From the NCBI GenBank assembly GCA_023386345.1, contig JAEWJT010000015.1, positions 310,001-374,000 of the forward strand: DNA of 64,000 nucleotides, read 5' to 3'. How positions within the stretch are numbered: the first letter of the stretch is position 1; the number at the start of each line of letters is the position of its first letter. The notes under the pieces were generated by a model. The model did no database searches, was not told the origin of the DNA, and worked only from the letters and a program-made list of their open reading frames with translations. Origin of the DNA: Bacillota bacterium (GTDB lineage Bacteria > Bacillota > Clostridia > Tissierellales > Sedimentibacteraceae). This document shows positions 26,775 to 34,464 of the stretch, one piece after another. The position numbers were made by a program, and so were the translations under genes.

Positions 26775-26810
26775 AGGAGTAAATTTCTAAATTTTTAGAA
26801 ATTTACTCCT
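26775..26810. promoter_or_regulatory. Upstream activator site 1 (17-bp arm palindrome)
   Basis: A perfect palindrome with 17-bp arms and a TT centre. Its core TTTCTAAA-N2-TTTAGAAA recurs at 26904-26925 and 28357-28377. It lies about 125-160 bp upstream of the sigma-54 promoter, a usual position for a bacterial enhancer-binding protein. It might also help end the activator transcript. Confidence 0.65.
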
Positions 26811-26903
26811 TAATATATTGATATTATTAATTTTTTTTGATAATTTTATTATTAAATTTCAAAGGAATAAAAAAATTTTTAAAAACTTAATAATACAAAA
26901 TGC

Positions 26904-26925
26904 AATTTCTAAAATTTTAGAAATT
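26904..26925. promoter_or_regulatory. Upstream activator site 2
   Basis: A perfect palindrome of two 10-bp arms (AATTTCTAAA / TTTAGAAATT) with an AT centre, sharing its core with 26775-26810 and 28357-28377. It is about 250 bp upstream of the sigma-54 promoter and 22 bp past the end of the activator gene. Confidence 0.65.
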
Positions 26926-26946
26926 ATTATCTTCTCTAAACCCTAT

Positions 26947-28281
26947 CTATTTTAATTTATTATATAAGCTTGCCAAGGATATACCGAGAGCTTTAGCAGC
27001 TTTTTTCTTTCCATCTACATCATCGCCAAATACTTGCAAAGCTTTGATTATTTCTTGCTTCTCAAATTCTTTTATTCTATAGTTTAGTTTTTGAACTACC
27101 ACATTTCTTCCCACGGAATTTTGTATTCTCACAGGGAGATGGTTACAGTCTATCTGATTGCCATCCATCATATTTATAGCAAATTCAATAGAGTTTTTTA
27201 GCTCACGAACATTTCCCGGCCATTTGTAATTAAAAAGCAGAGCCTCTGCTTCTTCACTAAGAACAATGTCGCTTTTTAAGCTGTTTTTATATGATTCAAT
27301 ATAAGTGTATGCTAAAGGTAAAATATCGTCTCGCCTTTCTCTCAACGGTGTGATTGTTAAAGGGAATACTGAAATTCTATAGAACAAATCATTTCTAAAG
27401 CTACCTTCCTCAAGCATATCTTCTAAATTTTTATTAGTAGCAGCTATAACTCTCACATCAATCTTTGTTTCTTTTACACTTCCAACTCTCCTTATAGTTC
27501 CTTCTTGCAGTGTTCTTAACAATTTTGCTTGTACTTCTAAGTCCATCTCAGAAATTTCATCTAAAAAAATAGTTCCCTTATTTGCCGCTTCAAACAAACC
27601 CATTTTGCCTTCTCTTTTAGCTCCTGTAAACGAACCCTCCTCATATCCGAACAATTCACTGTCAAGTAAATTTCCTTTAAAAGATGCACAGTTCACAGCT
27701 ATGAACTGTCCGTTCGCCCTACTTGATTCATTGTGAATTGCATTTGCATACAGCTCTTTTCCAGTTCCGCTTTCTCCGAATATTAAAATAGTAGTATCCT
27801 TTGGTGCTATTCTTTTAATTGTATTCTTCAAATCAATGGATTTTAAATCAACGCTGATAATATCCTCTAAATTATATTTAGCTCTTTGGATAGCATTCAT
27901 TCTGCTCTCTAGAGATTTAAGCTTTGATTTATATTTATCTATATCTTGATATAATTTATATATATCATCAATATTGCTCACTACGGAAATTGCACCTACA
28001 AGCTCAGAATTTTCAAATATTGGGGACATATTAACCGAATATTCCACTCCGAATTCCTCTCTTATAGCTCCTACGATTGCCTTTTTTATTGTTAAAACAC
28101 TTGGAAGTCTTGCTCCTGGTCTAATTTCTCTTAATTTTTTTCCTACTATATCATCATAACTTACCTTTGTAATTCTCGTGTATGCCGGATTAATGTACTT
28201 AACTATCTCATCAGTATCAATAATTAAAATGCCATCATATAAATTGTCAAATAGTGTTTCAACCCAACTATCAATCCTCAT
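26947..28281 (-). CDS. PAS-AAA+-Fis sigma-54-dependent transcriptional activator
   Basis: A 444-residue enhancer-binding protein. A PAS domain (about 10-115) leads into a coiled-coil linker, then the AAA+ ATPase (about 145-375) with Walker A GESGTGKE, the sigma-54-contacting loop as GSFTGA (a variant of GAFTGA), and Walker B-type TIFLDEISEM. The C-terminus is a Fis-type helix-turn-helix (KKAAKALGISLASLYNKLK). The gene is immediately upstream of the CitMHS-AtuA operon on the same strand, which has a sigma-54 promoter and two palindromes. The PAS domain probably senses the transported acid or a metabolite. A third palindrome before its own gene suggests autoregulation. Confidence 0.93.
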   Translation of the reverse strand: MRIDSWVETLFDNLYDGILIIDTDEIVKYINPAYTRITKVSYDDIVGKKLREIRPGARLPSVLTIKKAIVGAIREEFGVEYSVNMSPIFENSELVGAISVVSNIDDIYKLYQDIDKYKSKLKSLESRMNAIQRAKYNLEDIISVDLKSIDLKNTIKRIAPKDTTILIFGESGTGKELYANAIHNESSRANGQFIAVNCASFKGNLLDSELFGYEEGSFTGAKREGKMGLFEAANKGTIFLDEISEMDLEVQAKLLRTLQEGTIRRVGSVKETKIDVRVIAATNKNLEDMLEEGSFRNDLFYRISVFPLTITPLRERRDDILPLAYTYIESYKNSLKSDIVLSEEAEALLFNYKWPGNVRELKNSIEFAINMMDGNQIDCNHLPVRIQNSVGRNVVVQKLNYRIKEFEKQEIIKALQVFGDDVDGKKKAAKALGISLASLYNKLK

Positions 28282-28356
28282 CTTTGCAATATTCCTTTCT
28301 TTAAATTATCAGTATTACTCTTTTATTTTATCATTCAATAAAATACAATGCAATTA

Positions 28357-28377
28357 AATTTCTAAAAATTTAGAATT
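28357..28377. promoter_or_regulatory. Third copy of the activator palindrome, before the activator gene
   Basis: AATTTCTAAA-AA-TTTAGAATT, one base short of the 26904-26925 palindrome. It lies about 80 bp upstream of the activator's start codon, fitting autoregulation. Confidence 0.55.
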
Positions 28378-28465
28378 GTGAAAATGTTTTCATTGAAATT
28401 TTAGTCGCTTTTTATTTTTTTCAACTTTTATTTAATTCAAAATATATTATATACTATTTATAAAT

Positions 28466-28501
28466 ATGGCACATAAATAATTTAACTTATTTATGTGCCA
28501 T
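28466..28501 (-). terminator. Hairpin terminator after cheV
   Basis: ATGGCACATAAATA and TATTTATGTGCCAT form a perfect 14-bp stem with an 8-base loop, 8 bp past the cheV stop. T runs are weak on both sides. Confidence 0.6.
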
Positions 28502-28508
28502 ATAATTA

Positions 28509-29435
28509 TTATCCAAAATGCTTATGTCCTACTAATCTATCTATCACTGAAACTAAATTTGCAATTTCTGGTTTTGATATCTGTTCATCTGCACCGAGCT
28601 GTCTACCCTTTATTTTCATCTCATCATTAATCAAAGATGAGAAGATTACTATAGGTATTGTTCTAAGCTTTTGATCATCTCTTATAAGCTTTACTAATCT
28701 ATGTCCATCCATTTGAGGCATCTCAATATCCGTTATAAGACAGGATACATTTGCTTCTACCTCATTATGAGATTTTAATTCATTTAAATAATCCCATGCC
28801 TCTTTACCGTTACTTGTCTTTGTTATATTAGTATAACCAGCTTTTTTAAGTGATTCTGTGATAAGTCTTGATAAAAGCATTGAATCCTCAGCTATTAATA
28901 TAGGATATTCAGAGCGATTATTTCTTTCTCCTAAGTAATCTAAGTCGCTAAGCTTAATTCCGCTTTCAGGGCTAATATCTGAAATTATCTTTTCAAAGTC
29001 AAGAATTGTAACAAGTCTTTTGTCGTATTCAGCTATTCCTGTAGCAACTCCTTCTGTTCCACCATATATAGTTTTATCAGGCTTTGAAATTGATTCCCAA
29101 GAAATTTTTATTATACCAATAACTGTGTTAACGTGAAACGCTACTCTCATCATATTAAAATCAGCGATAATAATTATATCTTTCTCAATATTTTCAGATT
29201 CTGGTAAACCTAAATATTTTGGAAGATTTATAACAGTCATCAGCTCATCTCTTGGTTTAAAAACGCCCTCTATCGCAGGATGAGACATTTGCATTGGAGT
29301 AACAGGACAATAAGTTATTATTTCCTTAACTTTTGCAACGTTTATTCCAAAATTATGTCCTGCAATAGTAAATTCCATAATTCCCATTTCATTAGTACCA
29401 GATTCTAATAATATATCGGTTCTTAATTCTTCCAT
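28509..29435 (-). CDS. cheV: Chemotaxis coupling protein CheV
   Basis: A 308-residue protein with an N-terminal CheW-like domain (about 18-165), which couples receptors to CheA, and a C-terminal response-regulator receiver domain (about 180-305) with the phospho-acceptor aspartate in CLITDIEMPQMDGHRL. Such proteins adjust receptor-kinase coupling and aid adaptation. It is a single gene, about 5 kb from the two receptors and transcribed the other way. Presence of cheV and receptors implies cheA, cheW and flagellar genes elsewhere in the genome. Confidence 0.93.
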   Translation of the reverse strand: MEELRTDILLESGTNEMGIMEFTIAGHNFGINVAKVKEIITYCPVTPMQMSHPAIEGVFKPRDELMTVINLPKYLGLPESENIEKDIIIIADFNMMRVAFHVNTVIGIIKISWESISKPDKTIYGGTEGVATGIAEYDKRLVTILDFEKIISDISPESGIKLSDLDYLGERNNRSEYPILIAEDSMLLSRLITESLKKAGYTNITKTSNGKEAWDYLNELKSHNEVEANVSCLITDIEMPQMDGHRLVKLIRDDQKLRTIPIVIFSSLINDEMKIKGRQLGADEQISKPEIANLVSVIDRLVGHKHFG

Positions 29436-29682
29436 AGTAATACACGTTCCTTTCTATTTTGTTTAAATTTCTTACAATTTCTTATATAAAGTTTTAAAAA
29501 TTTACTCAATATGCCTTTAAATGACATTTTACCATTATCTTTAATAAATTACAAGAATTTTTAATAAAAAGGCAAGGTAAAAATTTCATCATTAGTTGTT
29601 TTAAATCTACACATATTGTAATATTCCCAAAATTAAATATATGTGGTATAATGATTATAATAATACTTATGAGGTGATATAC

Positions 29683-29891
29683 ATGGCTATTCTTTGCAGC
29701 CTTTCAACCTTGATGAGGAAACACCTATTTTTATTAAATATGTTCACAAAAAAACGAGCTTTTTAAAGAATACTATTTCAAATTTGTATAACAATAAAGC
29801 TACAAGGATTGATTATATAACAATAGGCAAGTTATGCGATTTATTTGACTATATTGTGGGAGAATTATTGAACAGGGAGGAAAATAGCTAA
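29683..29891 (+). pseudogene. Small XRE-family regulator broken by a frameshift
   Basis: A GAGGTGAT ribosome site and ATG at 29683 start MAILCSLSTLMRKH, the usual beginning of a family of about 65-residue Cro/C1 regulators. The frame then stops early, while the expected continuation (KTSFLKNTISNLYNNKATR and KLCDLFDYIVGELL) is found in another frame up to 29891. A one-base change near 29715-29735, an A/T-rich stretch, separates the halves. It overlaps the start of the kinase gene (TAATG), suggesting the intact form was its co-transcribed repressor. Sequencing error, true decay or phase variation at the A/T tract are all possible. Confidence 0.7.
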
Positions 29892-31042
29892 TGAGAAAAT
29901 TTAATTTACGGCATATTTTTTTAGATACAGATGAGGAAAAAATAACATACCGTACTGTTTTGTTCAGTTTAGGTGTGGTGGTGGCGATTTGCACGGTTGC
30001 CACAACCATTTCTCTTATATTAGATAATACCGGCATAGGTAAAGAAAATCTACTTATGATTTTTTTAATCGGTGTTTTGCTTTCCACAATCATAACCCCT
30101 GGATATGTTTATGGTTTTTTAACCTCTATTATAAGCGTGTTTTTATGCAACTATTTTTTTACTGAACCTAAATTTACGTTTAGAATTTACAGCAGAGAGG
30201 ATATTCTTTTGCTGGTTTTCTTTTTGCTCACAGCATTGGTCGGCGGTTATTTATCAGCCCGATCACGCCGTCAAGCTGCGCTTGCACGTCAAAGTGAGAA
30301 AAATGCACAAATTATGTATGAGGAACGCAACAAAATTGCACTTGCCATAGAAAGCGAGCGTCTTAAAAGCACATTGCTTCGCAGCGTTTCGCACGATATA
30401 CGTACACCTCTTACCGGAATTATGGGTGCAAGCAGTATAATCATTGAAAATTTTTCATCGCTCGATGAAAATGCTGTCAAAGGGCTTGCTCGTGACATCA
30501 ACGAAGAATCGGCAAGACTTATTAGCACTGTACAGAATATTCTTGACATGACACGTATTACTGAAGGCAAGTTGTCGCTTAAAAAGGATTTTGAAGCAGT
30601 CGACGATTTAATAACACAGGTCATTTCACGTGTTTCTTTCCTAACAAATCAAAATCGGCTTAAAGTTAAAATCCCCGATGAAATCATTCTGGTCGAAGTG
30701 GATGGTAAGCTGTTCGTTCAGGTTCTTTTCAATTTACTTGACAACGCATATAAACATTCAGACGAAAATACTGACGTTGTACTTTACGTTCGGACTGACA
30801 AAGATCAAATTATTTTTGAGGTGTCAGACAATGGCAAGGGTATTGACGAAAGCATACGCGATACTCTATTTGATAGCTTTGTTACATTGCCGGGACATTC
30901 AGCAGATAAAGGGCGTGGAGTCGGACTTGGACTTTCCATATGTAAAGCAATTGTTTCAGCCCATGGCGGCGAAATCACCGCAGAAAATAATAAGTGTGGA
31001 GGGGCAAGGTTCACAGTCAAGCTGCCGTACAAGGAGGAATAA
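29891..31042 (+). CDS. KdpD-like sensor histidine kinase lacking the N-terminal KdpD/Usp domains
   Basis: A 383-residue inner-membrane kinase: a DUF4118 four-helix membrane domain (about 20-120), a linker, HisKA with the phosphorylated histidine in SVSHDIRTPLTG, and a HATPase domain (DNAYKHSDE, DNGKGI, GVGLGLSICK). This is the C-terminal half of KdpD; the N-terminal KdpD and Usp regions that respond to potassium and c-di-AMP are absent. It overlaps the regulator fragment by one base and is followed 2 bp later by the response regulator. It probably controls the convergent potassium-channel genes. Codon use is richer in G and C than in flanking genes. Confidence 0.88.
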   Translation: MRKFNLRHIFLDTDEEKITYRTVLFSLGVVVAICTVATTISLILDNTGIGKENLLMIFLIGVLLSTIITPGYVYGFLTSIISVFLCNYFFTEPKFTFRIYSREDILLLVFFLLTALVGGYLSARSRRQAALARQSEKNAQIMYEERNKIALAIESERLKSTLLRSVSHDIRTPLTGIMGASSIIIENFSSLDENAVKGLARDINEESARLISTVQNILDMTRITEGKLSLKKDFEAVDDLITQVISRVSFLTNQNRLKVKIPDEIILVEVDGKLFVQVLFNLLDNAYKHSDENTDVVLYVRTDKDQIIFEVSDNGKGIDESIRDTLFDSFVTLPGHSADKGRGVGLGLSICKAIVSAHGGEITAENNKCGGARFTVKLPYKEE

Positions 31043-31044
31043 AT

Positions 31045-31746
31045 ATGTCAAATAATCACATTCTTATCATTGAAGATGATTCAAAAATCATAAATTTTGT
31101 GTCGCTGGCATTAAAAGCAAAAGGATACCGTATATCCGCTGCCTCGACCGGGCAGGATGGTATCCTTCTTTTCTGTACAGAAAATCCTGATATTATCATG
31201 CTTGACCTCGGACTTCCTGATATGGATGGCGTAACTGTCATTGAGGAAATCCGCAAGGTTTCAAAAATTCCTATTCTTGTAGTGTCGGCAAGAGAGCAAG
31301 AAGAAGATAAAATCTCTGCTCTTGACATGGGAGCGAATGACTACGTAACAAAACCGTTCAACATGGGAGAACTTCTTGCCCGTGTTCGTGTCATGGAACG
31401 ATTTATTGTTCATGAAAATGCCACTGAACCTGTTGACATTTACCGTTTTGATGATCTAACGATTGATTTGCAAAGACATCGCGTGTTCCTCGGAGATGAT
31501 GAAGTTCATTTGACACCCTTGGAATACAAACTTCTTACGTTTTTAGCGGTAAATTACGGCAAGGTCATTACACACCATCAAATAACTAAAGAAGTATGGG
31601 GGTATTCCGAAACCGGAGATACCAAAAGTATCCGTGTGTGTATGACATCTTTACGCAGAAAAATTGAAGCAGACACATCTCATCCTAAATTTATATTCAC
31701 AGAAATTGGAATTGGTTACAGGTTTACGGATAGTCGTATTACTTAA
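31045..31746 (+). CDS. kdpE: KdpE-like OmpR-family response regulator
   Basis: A 233-residue cytoplasmic regulator: receiver domain (1-118, phospho-aspartate in IIMLDLGLPDMDG) and winged-helix DNA-binding domain (about 135-230). The start is the ATG at 31045 after AAGGAGGA; the frame is open further upstream into the kinase gene, but that stretch overlaps the kinase and lacks a ribosome site. It pairs with the kinase directly upstream. No kdpFABC pump genes follow, so its targets are likely the Trk/Ktr genes that converge on it. Confidence 0.9.
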   Translation: MSNNHILIIEDDSKIINFVSLALKAKGYRISAASTGQDGILLFCTENPDIIMLDLGLPDMDGVTVIEEIRKVSKIPILVVSAREQEEDKISALDMGANDYVTKPFNMGELLARVRVMERFIVHENATEPVDIYRFDDLTIDLQRHRVFLGDDEVHLTPLEYKLLTFLAVNYGKVITHHQITKEVWGYSETGDTKSIRVCMTSLRRKIEADTSHPKFIFTEIGIGYRFTDSRIT

Positions 31747-31760
31747 AAATTCGACTATCC
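31728..31760. terminator. Bidirectional hairpin spanning both convergent stop codons
   Basis: GGATAGTCG (31728-31736) and CGACTATCC (31752-31760) form a perfect 9-bp stem that includes the last codons of kdpE and of the convergent trkA-like gene, whose stops are 8 bp apart. Confidence 0.6.
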
Positions 31761-32423
31761 TTGTGACGTCAATCGTTTTATATCTGCCGGTTTACCGCTG
31801 ATAACAATTTGTTCTCCATCGTGAAATTCATAATCAGCATATGGCATTGGCTGTACCGATGCTTCATTTTTAACTGCAATTACATTAATGCGGTATCTTC
31901 TCCTAACATTGATTTCTCCTATAGTTTTTCCAACCCAATCCTCAGGAACATATATTTCGTAAATTGCGTGTTCTGGCGACAGTTCTATATAGTCAAGTAT
32001 ACTGCTCGCATTATATTTGACAGCCAACTTTTCGGCTAGTTCACGTTCAGGATATACTACCTCATCTGCCCCAATTTTTTTGAGAATATCAGTCTGAATA
32101 TCTCTGCCTGCTTTTGTAACGATATACTTAGCTCCAAACTTTTTCAACAACGATGTAACAACCAATGATGATTCAAAATTTTTGCCTATTGTAACAAAGC
32201 ACATATCAAAATTCCCAATGCCGAGTGCTCGGACTACATTTTCATCGGTGCAGTCACCGACAATGACATCCTCAATGATAGACGAAACACTCTGAATGAT
32301 TTTATCATCCTTATCAACGACCATTACATCATTGCCGAGTTCAAAAAGTTTCACGGCAAGATGCTTTCCGAAACGCCCCATTCCAATTACCAAAATTGAT
32401 TTTGCCTTTTGTTTTTGTTTCAT
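31755..32423 (-). CDS. trkA: Potassium channel RCK subunit (KtrA/TrkA-like)
   Basis: A 222-residue cytoplasmic ring subunit. Residues 8-140 form the nucleotide-binding RCK domain (ILVIGMGRFGKHLAVKLFE), and 145-222 form the TrkA-C domain, which binds regulators such as c-di-AMP in related proteins. It gates the membrane subunit encoded 18 bp upstream. One gene of a three-gene unit: RCK-like membrane protein, channel, then this subunit. Confidence 0.92.
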   Translation of the reverse strand: MKQKQKAKSILVIGMGRFGKHLAVKLFELGNDVMVVDKDDKIIQSVSSIIEDVIVGDCTDENVVRALGIGNFDMCFVTIGKNFESSLVVTSLLKKFGAKYIVTKAGRDIQTDILKKIGADEVVYPERELAEKLAVKYNASSILDYIELSPEHAIYEIYVPEDWVGKTIGEINVRRRYRINVIAVKNEASVQPMPYADYEFHDGEQIVISGKPADIKRLTSQG

Positions 32424-32441
32424 AGATTAATTCCTCCAACT

Positions 32442-33785
32442 CTATCCGATTAATATTTTTTCAGGTACTCTTTCTACTGGCGGGTCAAAGTGTTTTCCGG
32501 CAAGTGCGAATACCAGCGTAAGCCAGCCAACTCTTCCTACAAACATCAATAGTATAATAACAACCTTTGACACAGTCCCGATATATGGTGTAATACCTAT
32601 TGTAAGTCCTACCGTTCCTATTGCCGAAACCACTTCAAACAGAATTTCTTTTAGTGAAAATGGCTCTATAGCACACAACAACATGGTCGCAGCTGTCACT
32701 GTAGCAAGATAAACGGTAAAGAATGCTCCGGCTTCTCGTACAAGATTGTCCTCAATCCTTCGTTTATAAACCTTGACATGGCGTATCTTGCGAGAAGATG
32801 CAAAGACATTTAAAAATAAGACCGCTAATGTCGTCGTTTTGATACCTCCTGCAGTTGAGCCAGAGCTGCCACCGATAAACATCAAGATAATAGTCAAGAA
32901 ACTGCCTGATTCAGACAAATTCGCCATGTCAACTATATTAAAGCCTGCTGTTCTTGGTGTAATTGATTGAAACAGTGCGGCAATCATCTTATCTGTACCG
33001 CTCAGCTCCGATAAAACTCCTCTAGCTTCAAAGATGTAAAATAGCAGCCATCCCGCTCCAATCAATATCACTGTGACTGTCAGAACGATTTTGGAATGCA
33101 ATGTGTATTCGCGAAATCTCCATTTAAGTTTGGCGATGTCATCCCATACAACAAATCCAATACCGCCAATGACAATCAGCATAGATATTGTCAGGCTGAC
33201 AACAGGGTCTCCTGCATAACTTGTCAAGGATGAAAACTGCCCGTATTTTCCCATAATATCAAAGCCGGCATTACAAAATGCTGATACTGAATGAAAGATT
33301 GCGTTATAGATGCCCCTCCAAAGCCCCATTTGCGGACAAAATCGAGTGGCAAGCAAAGCCGCTCCTGAAAGTTCAAAAAAAACAGATCCTATTACGATAC
33401 GCTTGATTAGGCGAACGACTCCCGACAGTCGCAACGTTCCCGCCGATTGTACTAGAAGCTGACGTTCGTGCAGTCCAATCCTACGTTTCATAAATATTGA
33501 GAACATGGTAATCACAGTCATAAAACCTATTCCGCCCAGCTGTATCAAAAATAATATGACAAGCTGTCCAACTATTGACCATTGCATATAAGTATCATAC
33601 AAGACAAGCCCAGTCACGCAAGTAGCACTGGTAGCGGTAAATAGTGTGTCCAATAACGAAGTCCATTCGCCGCTGCGCGATGAGATTGGAAGACATAAAA
33701 TCAACGCACCTACAAGAATAATCAAAGCAAATCCAAAAGCGATGGTCTGCGTATACGAAAATTTTAAGTTTATCTTTTTAATCAT
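32442..33785 (-). CDS. trkH: Trk/Ktr-type potassium channel subunit
   Basis: A 447-residue membrane protein with the four repeated helix-loop-helix units of the TrkH/KtrB family. Pore-loop phrases are visible (TATCVTGLV, AFCNAGFDIMG, TPRTAGFN, AIGTVGLTIG), each carrying the conserved filter glycine. It imports potassium, and probably sodium-coupled potassium, under control of the RCK subunit. It is nearer to KtrB in length. Confidence 0.92.
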   Translation of the reverse strand: MIKKINLKFSYTQTIAFGFALIILVGALILCLPISSRSGEWTSLLDTLFTATSATCVTGLVLYDTYMQWSIVGQLVILFLIQLGGIGFMTVITMFSIFMKRRIGLHERQLLVQSAGTLRLSGVVRLIKRIVIGSVFFELSGAALLATRFCPQMGLWRGIYNAIFHSVSAFCNAGFDIMGKYGQFSSLTSYAGDPVVSLTISMLIVIGGIGFVVWDDIAKLKWRFREYTLHSKIVLTVTVILIGAGWLLFYIFEARGVLSELSGTDKMIAALFQSITPRTAGFNIVDMANLSESGSFLTIILMFIGGSSGSTAGGIKTTTLAVLFLNVFASSRKIRHVKVYKRRIEDNLVREAGAFFTVYLATVTAATMLLCAIEPFSLKEILFEVVSAIGTVGLTIGITPYIGTVSKVVIILLMFVGRVGWLTLVFALAGKHFDPPVERVPEKILIG

Positions 33786-33789
33786 ATAT

Positions 33790-34275
33790 TCACTCCTCTA
33801 TTAAAGGGAACATTTGCCTTAAGATTTCATTGGCAGAGCGTTCCTTTTTATGAAAATAAGGCATACCGTTATTCTTAAATATCCCGTCGTTTCTAAATTC
33901 GTTACACATGATAAATTGAAAATGAATATTTATCATGCGTTCTCCGATACGACTTATTGTTAAGTTATCTAAATCAGAATCAGATACTGCCACCAGATGG
34001 GTAAAAATGTCATCTATGCCAAGCTGAGTTTCGTTTTCTATTTGAAGATAATCTATATTGTAATTTTCAAACAGTCTTGCAAGCTCAAAGGCCAGTTCCG
34101 TAAATCCAAACAGAAGTACACGAGCTGATTTATCACCAATTTTCTGTGCGTCTAATGTATCGAAAAAATCCTTAAACAGCCATAAACTAAACTTACCTAT
34201 CCCTAAAAGGAACGCTATGAACACTACTAAAATTAACCATTCCAAAATATCACCCGATCTTTCATCTTTCTTCAT
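33790..34275 (-). CDS. Membrane-anchored degenerate RCK-like protein
   Basis: A 161-residue protein with one N-terminal membrane helix (about 12-34) and a cytoplasmic part that resembles a TrkA-N/RCK fold: ARVLLFGFTELAFELARLFE in place of the glycine-rich loop (VLLFGFTE lacks the GxGxxG pattern), a short central part, then HLVAVSDSDLDNLTISRIGE like the FVAVTDDDEAN segment of RCK domains. It has lost a typical nucleotide-binding motif. As first gene of the channel operon, 4 bp before the channel gene, it may be a third, tethered channel subunit. I do not recognise a named family. Confidence 0.7.
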   Translation of the reverse strand: MKKDERSGDILEWLILVVFIAFLLGIGKFSLWLFKDFFDTLDAQKIGDKSARVLLFGFTELAFELARLFENYNIDYLQIENETQLGIDDIFTHLVAVSDSDLDNLTISRIGERMINIHFQFIMCNEFRNDGIFKNNGMPYFHKKERSANEILRQMFPLIEE

Positions 34276-34418
34276 ACAAATTCAAGTATGCACTTTACTT
34301 TATTCATTGTAGCGTAAAGCGCATAAATTTGGGGTTAGAATTTTAAATTCGGGTGCTATTTTTTTGTTAGAATTGAGTATTTGAATATTAGCAGTTTTTT
34401 AACACTGTCTGATTAACG

Positions 34419-34450
34419 TAAAAAAAGACAAGGTTTTAACCTTGCCTTTT
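34419..34450 (-). terminator. Intrinsic terminator after ftsH
   Basis: AAAAGACAAGGTT pairs with AACCTTGCCTTTT apart from one mismatch, with A and T runs outside, 15 bp after the ftsH stop. Confidence 0.75.
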
Positions 34451-34464
34451 AAATCTATATATGC

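Noticed and set aside
26775..26810. Simple terminator of the sigma-54 activator gene
   Set aside because: The palindrome is strong but has no good U run, and its core recurs at two other regulatory positions, so an activator site fits better; termination remains possible as a side function.
34276..34464. c-di-AMP (ydaO-type) riboswitch before the potassium channel operon
   Set aside because: A reasonable place to look, but the short region lacks the conserved ydaO sequence blocks.
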